From: an uncultured Collinsella sp.
GTDB taxonomy: Bacteria; Actinomycetota; Coriobacteriia; Coriobacteriales; Coriobacteriaceae
Assembly (NCBI GenBank): GCA_902495085.1
Contig: CABUWA010000049.1
Location: 1-12,043, forward strand
Direction: 5' to 3'
DNA length: 12,043 nucleotides
Of the stretch, positions 5,798 through 12,043 are shown piece by piece. The position numbers were made by a program, and so were the translations under genes. The notes under the pieces were generated by a model. That model was not told the origin of the DNA and did not search any database. It saw nothing but the letters and a program-made list of their open reading frames with translations. Every line of letters starts with the position of its first letter. The first letter of the stretch is position 1.

Positions 5798-5929
5798 TCC
5801 TGCTCCTAACATAACTATTCGCTCAACGATGTGTGTAGTACCTACGATGTGGCCGCTGGGGCCGTGTGACGCGTTGCCGCTAACCCTTAGGCCGCGGCGC
5901 GCCTCGGGTGTCCGATTCGATCATGGGCA
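5798..5929 (-). other. 132-nt gap between SEDS-PBP gene and pknB
   Basis: This is the only sizeable gap in the minus-strand cluster. No clear -35/-10 pair was found. The stretch has short GC-rich palindromic pieces (around 5850-5864 and 5890-5907) that could form weak hairpins. A 16-residue reading frame (5930 to 5880, minus strand) begins in a TGATG overlap with the stop of the preceding gene; coding is unproven. A separate pknB promoter or RNA processing site here is possible but not shown. Confidence 0.4.
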
Positions 5930-8800
5930 TCACGCTCCCTGTGCGGCAAGCGCCGCGGTCAGGACGATACCGGCGATCTTGGCGGCCTTGACGTCATGCT
6001 TGTCGAAATCCTCCAAGGCCACCGAGATGGCGACCGTGGGTGAATCGTAAGGTGCAAAGCCAACGAACATCGAGTTGACGTTGGTGCCGCCAGTCTCGGC
6101 CGAGCCGGTCTTGCCGGCGACCTTGACGCCGGGGATTTGGACATCGGTGCCGGTGCCGGACTGGACGACGGCAAGCATGGCCTGCTTGACCTGGTCGGCC
6201 GTGGCGGAGCTGACGGCCTGACCAAGCGAGCGGGACTGCGTGGTCTTGACCACGGTTCCGTCCGGGGCGAGTACCTGGGCTACAAAGTACGGGTCCATGA
6301 CCACGCCGCTGTTAGCGATGGCGGCGGCAATCACGGCGTTTTGCATGACGGTGGTCTGCGGGCCGGGCGTGTGGTCCATGCCGACAGGCTGGCCGGCGCC
6401 GGCCCAGGCGGTCTCCCACTCGGTCATGAGCGACGGGTCGGCCATGATGGAGGCCGCGGAGGTCAGGTCCTGGCCGAGCTTTTGGCCGTAGCCAAAGGCG
6501 TTGGCAAACTGCACGAGCGTGTTTGCGCCAACTTCGTTTGCCACCTGGCCAAAGACGACGTTGGAGGACACGGCAAAGGCCTGCTGCAGGCTGATGGTGC
6601 CGTAGCTCTCGTTGGCATAGTTGGTGACCGGTGCGTTGCCGATGTCCATGGAGCCGGGCGCCTGGTAGGTGCTGGTAAGGCTGGCGGTACCGGTCTCGAG
6701 TGCCGCGGAAAGCGTAACGACCTTAAACGTTGAGCCCGGCGTGTACAGCGCGTCCATGGCGCGATTGTACATGGAGCCGTCCTCGCCGCCGCCCGTCTGC
6801 AGCAGGGCATCGATGTTGGTGTTGTCGTAGGTGGGCGAGCTGGCACATGCGAGCACCGCGCCGGTACGCGGGTCGATGACCACTACAGCGCCCTTAAAGC
6901 CCTTGAGCGCCTGCTCGGCCGCCGTCTGGATACGCGAGTCGATGGTGAGCTTGGCGGTGTTGCCCGGTTGGGTCTGGCCCGCGAGCGACGCGATGGCATT
7001 GTTCCAGCTGGAGTAATCCTTAGAGCCGGTGAGCGTGTCGTTCATGGCGCTCTCGATGGCGGTGGTGCCATACTGCTGGCTCACATAGCCAACCACGTGC
7101 GCTGCCAGGTTACCGTTGGGGTAGGAGCGTACGTAGGTGCCGTCCTCCTGCTGCAGCGACTCGGCCAGCGTCACGCCGTCGGACGTGATGATGGAGCCGC
7201 GCTGGATGTACTTGGAGCGGGCGATGGTGTGGTTGTTGGTCGGCATGTCCTGATAGTCCTTGGCCTTGATGACCTGGACATAGGTGAGGTTGCCGATAAG
7301 GATGGCGAACAGCGCCGTAAAGGCGAGCACCGCACGGGTTAGACGGTTGGCGAGCGCAACGCGGCCGAGCACACCGGATTCAGGCGTGTCGAGCAGGCGA
7401 CGGCGCATACGCGAGCCGATGGAATGGCTGCCGCTGCCGTAGGAAGACGAGGTGGCAAAGCGCGTGCCCGTCGGGGCGGCGGCAGATGCGACCTGATCAT
7501 CGGTGATGGCGGCCATGGTGCCGGTGCCGGTAAGCTCGGCCTCGCGTCCGGTCGCCTCGTCACCGGCGCGCAGCAGGAGCGCGACGATGATAAAGCTCGC
7601 CAGCAGAGAGGAGCCGCCCTGGCTCATAAAGGGCAGAGTGACGCCGGTCAGCGGGATCAGGCGGGTTACGCCGCCAACGATCAAGAAGGCCTGGAAGCTG
7701 ATGGCGGCCGTAAGGCCTGTGGCGCTAAAGGCGGCGAGGTCGGATTTAGCGCGGGCAGCCGTGGTGAGGCCACGCACGGCAAAGAGCATAAACAGGATGA
7801 GCACGGCGCCGCCGCCCAAAAGGCCCATCTCCTCGCCGATAGCCGAGAAGATAAAGTCGGACTCGACGACAGGGATGTTGTTGGCCATGCCGTTGCCGAT
7901 GCCAACACCGACCAGACCACCATCGGCAAGCGAGAAGAGCGACTGGACGATCTGGTAGCCCTGGCCCTGGGCGTCCTTAAACGGATCGAGCCAAACCTGG
8001 AAACGCACCTGAACGTGAGACAGGAACTTGTAGGCGCCCACGGCTCCAACGGCTAAGAGCGCAAGGCCGATAACGACATACGAAAAGCGCCCCGTGGCAA
8101 CGTAGAGCATCAGCAAGAAGATGGTGTAGAACAGTACGGCCGAACCCAGGTCGCGTTCGAAGACGACGACGAGCAGGCACACACCCCACACGGCAAACAG
8201 CGGCAGCAGCAGTCGCAGGCGAGGGATCTTAAAGCCCAGGATCTTGCGGTTGGAGATGGAGAGCAGCTCGCGGTTCTCGGCCAGGTACCCGGCCAGGAAC
8301 AGCACGATAAAGACCTTGGCGAACTCGCCGGGCTGGATGGTAAAGCCCGCGATGCGAATCCAGAGCTTGGAGCCCGAGATCGTGGTGCCGATAAAGATGG
8401 GCAGCATCAGCAGGATGATGCCGATAATGCCAAAGGTGTACTTGTAGCGCATGACCACGTCGAGGTTTTTGACCAGTGCGAGCGTTCCCACCATCAGGGC
8501 CACCGAGACAAACAGGATGATGAGCTGTGAGATCGCGAGAGCGGGTGCGAGACGCGTCACGAACGTGATACCGATGCCCGAAAGCACAAAGACAATGGGC
8601 AGGATGGCGGGGTCGGCACCGGGCGCCAAGATGCGCACGGCAATGTGGGCCGCGGCAAAGGCGGCAAAGAGGCCGATCGGTACGGCGAGCGTCTCAAAGG
8701 AGATGGCAGCGCCCGCGGTGAGGACGTACATCGCATACAGCAGGATGACGGGGAACGCCGAGGCGATGAGCAAGAGCAGCTCGGTGTTGCGGCGACTCAT
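5930..8800 (-). CDS. SEDS glycosyltransferase fused to class B penicillin-binding protein (RodA-PbpA fusion)
   Basis: One 956-residue membrane protein carries both activities needed to build peptidoglycan from lipid II: SEDS polymerisation and PBP transpeptidation. Residues 1-411 are a RodA/FtsW/SpoVE-type polytopic domain with 10-12 hydrophobic segments, including FERDLGSA (214-221), WLDP with the likely catalytic Asp272 (270-273) and SQGGSSLL (393-400). A polar linker (412-487) follows, then a membrane anchor (about 488-508) and the PBP part: RGSIITSDG (534-542) in the dimerisation domain, active-site STFK (Ser690, Lys693), SSN (745-747) and KTGSAETG (897-904). In M. tuberculosis these are separate neighbouring genes, rodA and pbpA. 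The frame is continuous, and the two in-frame ATGs in the linker (Met429, Met465) lack Shine-Dalgarno sites, so a separately made PBP is unlikely. ATG 8800 is preceded by AAAGGGAG (8816-8809) with 8 nt spacing; GTG 8809 overlaps that site. The gap from the phosphatase gene is 16 nt. Confidence 0.93.
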   Translation of the reverse strand: MSRRNTELLLLIASAFPVILLYAMYVLTAGAAISFETLAVPIGLFAAFAAAHIAVRILAPGADPAILPIVFVLSGIGITFVTRLAPALAISQLIILFVSVALMVGTLALVKNLDVVMRYKYTFGIIGIILLMLPIFIGTTISGSKLWIRIAGFTIQPGEFAKVFIVLFLAGYLAENRELLSISNRKILGFKIPRLRLLLPLFAVWGVCLLVVVFERDLGSAVLFYTIFLLMLYVATGRFSYVVIGLALLAVGAVGAYKFLSHVQVRFQVWLDPFKDAQGQGYQIVQSLFSLADGGLVGVGIGNGMANNIPVVESDFIFSAIGEEMGLLGGGAVLILFMLFAVRGLTTAARAKSDLAAFSATGLTAAISFQAFLIVGGVTRLIPLTGVTLPFMSQGGSSLLASFIIVALLLRAGDEATGREAELTGTGTMAAITDDQVASAAAPTGTRFATSSSYGSGSHSIGSRMRRRLLDTPESGVLGRVALANRLTRAVLAFTALFAILIGNLTYVQVIKAKDYQDMPTNNHTIARSKYIQRGSIITSDGVTLAESLQQEDGTYVRSYPNGNLAAHVVGYVSQQYGTTAIESAMNDTLTGSKDYSSWNNAIASLAGQTQPGNTAKLTIDSRIQTAAEQALKGFKGAVVVIDPRTGAVLACASSPTYDNTNIDALLQTGGGEDGSMYNRAMDALYTPGSTFKVVTLSAALETGTASLTSTYQAPGSMDIGNAPVTNYANESYGTISLQQAFAVSSNVVFGQVANEVGANTLVQFANAFGYGQKLGQDLTSAASIMADPSLMTEWETAWAGAGQPVGMDHTPGPQTTVMQNAVIAAAIANSGVVMDPYFVAQVLAPDGTVVKTTQSRSLGQAVSSATADQVKQAMLAVVQSGTGTDVQIPGVKVAGKTGSAETGGTNVNSMFVGFAPYDSPTVAISVALEDFDKHDVKAAKIAGIVLTAALAAQGA

Positions 8801-8816
8801 AAGCGGCACTCCCTTT

Positions 8817-10616
8817 CTAATTCTTATCGGAGGCTTCGGCCTCGGCGGACTGTTCGGCGGTTTTCTCGGAATCTGATTCGGAGGTCGATCCCTGATTGGT
8901 GTTGTCGCGAATCGTTTGCGCGTCGATCACCTGGCGGGTCTGCTCCTCGTCGATCTGGTGGCGGTACTTGGATATCGTGTCCTGCGCATCGTCGACACTT
9001 GTTTGCGGAATGCCCGCCTTGAGGCGGTTTTGCGTGTCTTCGGGCAGGTCGGACAGCTTGATGCTGGTTTCGCTTTCGAGCCAGTGGAGCTTGAGTCCGA
9101 GTGGCTTGCCGGGCAGGCCGCGCCAGACGGCGACATTGCCCTGGTAGGTACCCAGGTAGTACGAGCCGGTGACACCCGTGTAGGCCCAGATGCCAGCTGC
9201 CAGCACAAAGACGAGGGCCAGGATGGCGGCGATAGTAACGTTGCGGCGACGCACGCGTTGCGCCTCGCGCATAACGCCATCGTCAACCAGGTCAACGACT
9301 ACTACGGTCACGTTGTCGTGGCCGCCGGCAGCAAGCGCCGCGTCCACTAGGTTGTCGACGCAGATTTGCGCGGTTGAGGACTGCGTGGCGATGTTCTCGA
9401 TATCGCTATCGGGAATCATGCTCGAAAGGCCGTCGGAGCACAGGATCAGGCGGTCGCCTTCCTCGATATGCAGGGTGAAGTGGTCGGCATACATGGCGGG
9501 GTCCGAGCCCAGCGCACGGGTGATGACCGAACGGTTGGGGTGGACGCGAGCCTCGTCTGCCGTGATCTCGCCAGCGTCCACGAGCTCCTCCACGTAGGAG
9601 TGGTCGCGGGTCACGCGGATGAGCGTGCCCTCGTGGAGCAGATAGGCGCGAGAGTCGCCCACGTGGGCGATGGCGAGCGTGTCGTTTTCGATGTAGGCGC
9701 AGGTGGCTGTGCAGCCCATGCCTGGCTTGCCCAGGCCGTTCAGGGCCGCCTCGATTACGGCGGCGTTGGCTGCCTCGACGGCTGCGGCCAGGCGTGCTGC
9801 GTCGGCGGACTGTGGGGCCGTCTTGGCAATAGTCTCGACGGCGATGGAAGAGGCTACCTCGCCGGCAGCGTGACCACCCATGCCGTCGCATACGCAAAAG
9901 AGCGGCGACTGCACCAGGTAGGAATCCTCGTTGTGCGGGCGCACGCAGCCAACGTCAGAGCGGGCGCCCCACATGAGTTGCGTGGTGGTGCCGGCATCAT
10001 AGGTCGAGTCGGTCTCGATGCGTTCCTCGGTCAGGGGCTCAAAGCTCATGGTCGAGCCGGGGTCTTTGAGCTTGGCCTCAACGGCGGCAACGTCGATCTC
10101 GGCAGTGTCACCGGGAGAGACGGTGTCGGTCTCGGCGTTTGATTCGGAATCGCCGGTGTCCGGGGAGTCGGGCTCCTCGGAAACGCGGGCGGTCGACTCG
10201 TCGTCTTGCGGGCTGACGTCTATAGGCTCGGGCGCCGGCGTAGACGCGGGCGCAACCTCGGATGCCGGGGCTATGGGAAACGCCGGCGCGGCGGGCTCGG
10301 GTGCCGCAAACACCGCAGCGCTCTCGTTGATTGCCGCGGCGACGGGCTCTGCAAAGTGAGCCGGCGCTGGGGTTGCTTCGGGCGCTGTGGGCTGTTCCGC
10401 AGCATGTGCGCCGATGGGCGCCGCTACGGCATCCTCTTCGTCCTCGTTATCGGCGAGATCCGAAATATCATGCGTTACATGCGAAAGAGGCAGGGAGAAC
10501 ACGGTGTCCTCGGGCTCCACGGGTGTGGAGTCCGCCGGAGCGGCGTGGGCCGGCGCAGCTGCGGCGGCAGCCGGCGCCTCGGTCATAGTTGCGGACTTGT
10601 TCTCCTCGTCGATCAT
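8817..10616 (-). CDS. pstP: PP2C-type Ser/Thr protein phosphatase PstP with long N-terminal extension
   Basis: This metal-dependent phosphatase would reverse PknB phosphorylation of itself and its targets. The protein has 599 residues. About 1-213 is an acidic, Ala/Pro/Glu-rich, probably disordered extension. The PP2C domain spans about 214-445: RPHNEDS (226-232, Asp231), CDGMGGHAAGE (243-253, Asp244), HVGDSRAYL (318-326, Asp321), CSDGLSSM (393-400, Asp395) and GGHDNVTVVV (431-440, Asp434), the usual metal-binding residues. One membrane helix (about 459-479) leads to an outer domain with YYLGTYQGNVAVWRGLPG (486-503), as in mycobacterial PstP, and a Glu/Ser-rich tail. The ATG overlaps the fhaB stop by 4 nt (ATGA), indicating translational coupling, with AAGGTGA (10630-10624) 7 nt before it. 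A second ATG at 10586 (Met11) is an alternative start. The M. tuberculosis protein (514 residues) lacks the long extension. Confidence 0.93.
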   Translation of the reverse strand: MIDEENKSATMTEAPAAAAAAPAHAAPADSTPVEPEDTVFSLPLSHVTHDISDLADNEDEEDAVAAPIGAHAAEQPTAPEATPAPAHFAEPVAAAINESAAVFAAPEPAAPAFPIAPASEVAPASTPAPEPIDVSPQDDESTARVSEEPDSPDTGDSESNAETDTVSPGDTAEIDVAAVEAKLKDPGSTMSFEPLTEERIETDSTYDAGTTTQLMWGARSDVGCVRPHNEDSYLVQSPLFCVCDGMGGHAAGEVASSIAVETIAKTAPQSADAARLAAAVEAANAAVIEAALNGLGKPGMGCTATCAYIENDTLAIAHVGDSRAYLLHEGTLIRVTRDHSYVEELVDAGEITADEARVHPNRSVITRALGSDPAMYADHFTLHIEEGDRLILCSDGLSSMIPDSDIENIATQSSTAQICVDNLVDAALAAGGHDNVTVVVVDLVDDGVMREAQRVRRRNVTIAAILALVFVLAAGIWAYTGVTGSYYLGTYQGNVAVWRGLPGKPLGLKLHWLESETSIKLSDLPEDTQNRLKAGIPQTSVDDAQDTISKYRHQIDEEQTRQVIDAQTIRDNTNQGSTSESDSEKTAEQSAEAEASDKN

Positions 10617-11029
10617 CGACGGTTCACCTTCATGACCACGTCGCCAATCTGGACTTCGTCGCCCTCGCGCAGCGTCGCGGGCTCCACGAGCTGGCGGCCG
10701 TTGACGAGCGTGCCGTTAAGCGAGTTGAGGTCCTCGATGATGAGCGCCGGGCCCTGCAGCGAAAAGCGCGCATGCGAGGCCGAGACGAACGGTTCGTTGA
10801 TGCAGATGTCCGAAGATGGCGAGCGACCGACGATGACGGGGCCGAGCATGTCTACGTGGATGCCGCGGATACCGCGCGGACCCTTGTCCACATCAATCGT
10901 CCAGATAGCCGAGTCGCGGCGCTGCCCGCGCACAAGTCCCACGCCGGTCTTCATGACGGCGAACAGGAAGATATAGAGCAGGGCGACCAAGACGATGCGG
11001 CCTGCAAAAAGGACGATATCGATGTTCAT
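10613..11029 (-). CDS. fhaB: Membrane-anchored FHA-domain protein FhaB/FipA
   Basis: This small phosphothreonine-reading adaptor has 138 residues. A membrane helix lies at about 5-26, followed by a basic stretch and an FHA domain at about 62-135. Key phosphopeptide-binding residues are visible: Gly68-Arg69 in VGRSPSSDI, Ser83 and His86 in VSASHAR, and Asn102 and Asn105 in LNSLNGTLVNG. Length, anchor and gene position match mycobacterial FhaB (FipA), which has been linked to the division machinery. AGGGGA (11044-11039), inside the end of fhaA, lies 9 nt before the ATG. The gap to fhaA is 6 nt, and the stop overlaps the pstP start by 4 nt. The partner in this organism is not known; PknB or the SEDS-PBP protein are reasonable candidates by context. 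Confidence 0.92.
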   Translation of the reverse strand: MNIDIVLFAGRIVLVALLYIFLFAVMKTGVGLVRGQRRDSAIWTIDVDKGPRGIRGIHVDMLGPVIVGRSPSSDICINEPFVSASHARFSLQGPALIIEDLNSLNGTLVNGRQLVEPATLREGDEVQIGDVVMKVNRR

Positions 11030-11035
11030 AAGCGA

Positions 11036-12043
11036 CTATCCCCTAAATTCAAAGGTACTCAGGCCAAACGTCAGCAGATCGCCGTTGCGCAGCGGGCAGC
11101 GCGTAATGCGGCGGTTGTTGACGAGCGTGCCGTTGGTGGAATTGAGGTCCTCGATCGACCAATCCGAGCCCGTAAAGGTGAGCTGGGCGTGGCGGCGCGA
11201 CACGTTGGGGTCGCGCAGGGCAATGTCGGAAACTGAGCGCTCGCGACCGATGGTCACCTGTGCGGAGGTGATGCTATGGCTCTCGCCGCTCACGACGTCG
11301 ACGAGCTGGGCGAGCGGGCGCTGCGGGGCGCGAGTGCTCGCCATGTTGGAGGCGATGCCGGCTGCGGCGCCTAGGCCCACGGCGGCACCGGTCGCGGCGG
11401 CTCCGCCCATGCCGGCAAGCGAGTCGCGCGAGACGGTCTGCGGCACCGGGATGGGTGCGGCGGCGGGGTCGGGGACGCTAGGCGCGAAGGGGTCTGCCAC
11501 GGCAAGCGGGTCGGGAGCGGCGGCGCGAGGCGTCGGCTGCTGCTGGGGCATGGCGGCGGGGCGCTGCTGCTGCGGGGCAGCAAACTGCTGCTGGCCGGCG
11601 CGCGGGGCGCTGGCGGCACGGCTTGCCGCGGAGTTGTTCTGGCCCAGGCCGTTCTGATAGGCGCGCTCTTCTTCGTACAGGCGGCCGAGCGTGGGGGCAT
11701 CGACGTTCTCGGCAAAGACCGAGAACTTGCCGGCGCGCAGCTGCGGATCGATCATAAAGCGCACGAGGGGCTCGCCGACAAAGACATAGCGGCGCTTTTC
11801 GGCCTGCGCCTTCACGAACTCGCGGACCTCGCGCGAAAGCTCGGGGTAGAACGGGGCGAGCATGGGATCGTCGTCGGCGGCGATAAGGATGGTATAGAGT
11901 GCCGGCGCCGTGTTGACGCCGTTAATCACCAGAGTCTGATCCTCCATGTCGCGAGCGGCCTGCTTGGCAAGCTTCTTAAAGGAGAACGGGGCACGGGTGG
12001 CACCGAAGATGCCGGCCACGTGGTCCTCGAAGATGTTCAGGAA
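11036..12043 (-). CDS. fhaA: FhaA (DUF3662 and FHA domains), 5' end cut by the window
   Basis: This cytoplasmic phosphothreonine-binding regulator is seen for 335 residues. The frame is open to the window edge: the codons before GTG 12019 read FLNIFEDH, resembling the usual FhaA N-terminus, so the true start probably lies only a few codons outside. In visible numbering, about 1-130 is the FhaA N-terminal domain (DUF3662). About 132-210 is a Gln/Pro/Ala-rich linker, 211-235 a Gly/Ala-rich hydrophobic patch, and about 246-335 the FHA domain: Gly266-Arg267 in TIGRERS, Ser282 and His285 in VSRRHAQ, and Asn301 and Asn304 in LNSTNGTLVNN. In mycobacteria FhaA binds the phosphorylated pseudokinase domain of MviN, linking PknB to lipid II export. 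It is the first visible gene of the minus-strand operon; any promoter lies outside the window. Confidence 0.93.
   Translation of the reverse strand, partial: FLNIFEDHVAGIFGATRAPFSFKKLAKQAARDMEDQTLVINGVNTAPALYTILIAADDDPMLAPFYPELSREVREFVKAQAEKRRYVFVGEPLVRFMIDPQLRAGKFSVFAENVDAPTLGRLYEEERAYQNGLGQNNSAASRAASAPRAGQQQFAAPQQQRPAAMPQQQPTPRAAAPDPLAVADPFAPSVPDPAAAPIPVPQTVSRDSLAGMGGAAATGAAVGLGAAAGIASNMASTRAPQRPLAQLVDVVSGESHSITSAQVTIGRERSVSDIALRDPNVSRRHAQLTFTGSDWSIEDLNSTNGTLVNNRRITRCPLRNGDLLTFGLSTFEFRG

Noticed and set aside
3824..5809. 661-codon open frame on the plus strand opposite pknB
   Set aside because: It is a mirror of the high-GC pknB gene, its translation is low-complexity Gly/Val/Asp/Leu-rich with no known domain, and pknB has all kinase and PASTA motifs.
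6137..6733. 198-codon plus-strand frame opposite the PBP part
   Set aside because: It is antisense to the STFK/SSN/KTG-containing PBP region, and its Gly/Asp/Val-rich translation is typical of a GC-skewed shadow frame.
7340..7567. Separate start of a PBP gene in the SEDS-PBP linker
   Set aside because: The two in-frame ATGs (Met429, Met465) lack Shine-Dalgarno sites and no stop codon interrupts the frame, so a single fused product is more likely.
12017..12019. GTG 12019 as the start of fhaA
   Set aside because: The frame stays open upstream to the window edge and reads FLNIFEDH, which resembles the family N-terminus; no ribosome binding site precedes the GTG.

Overview
This window looks like chromosomal DNA of a high-GC Gram-positive bacterium, most likely an actinobacterium of class Coriobacteriia (Collinsella-like). 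That is inferred from the actinobacterial fhaA-fhaB-pstP-rodA-pbpA-pknB gene order on the minus strand, next to a mannose-family PTS with a DUF956 gene on the plus strand. No marker such as 16S rRNA is present, so the taxon is an inference.

Left part (1-3324, plus strand): a mannose-class phosphotransferase system. EIIAB is one chain, followed by EIIC and EIID with 16-18 nt gaps and strong Shine-Dalgarno sites. A DUF956 (ManO-like) gene follows after a 120-nt gap that holds a 9-bp inverted repeat and a plausible promoter. Middle part (3325-3835): a 22-bp inverted repeat, a tRNA-Arg(CCT) gene, and an unusual mosaic. In the mosaic the 3' end of the tRNA plus its terminator is repeated 131 bp downstream, with an inverted copy of the tRNA T-arm region between the two copies. 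The facing terminator of the minus-strand operon closes this zone.

Right part (3836-12043, minus strand, transcribed from right to left): fhaA (5' end just outside the window), fhaB, a PP2C phosphatase (pstP), one 956-residue protein joining a SEDS glycosyltransferase (RodA/FtsW type) to a class B penicillin-binding protein, and the Ser/Thr kinase PknB with four PASTA repeats. The first four genes are packed with 4-nt overlaps or gaps of 6-16 nt. pknB follows after 132 nt and ends at a strong intrinsic terminator. Together they form a cell-wall growth module: PknB senses cell-wall ligands through PASTA domains, PstP reverses its phosphorylation, the two FHA proteins read phosphothreonine, and the fused SEDS-PBP enzyme polymerises and cross-links peptidoglycan. 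No pknA gene is present in the cluster.

The most notable point is the natural single-chain SEDS-PBP fusion, with all expected catalytic motifs of both halves. Next come the tRNA-derived repeat mosaic, the long intergenic hairpin, the 213-residue N-terminal extension on the phosphatase, and a Gly/Ala zipper-like segment in FhaA.
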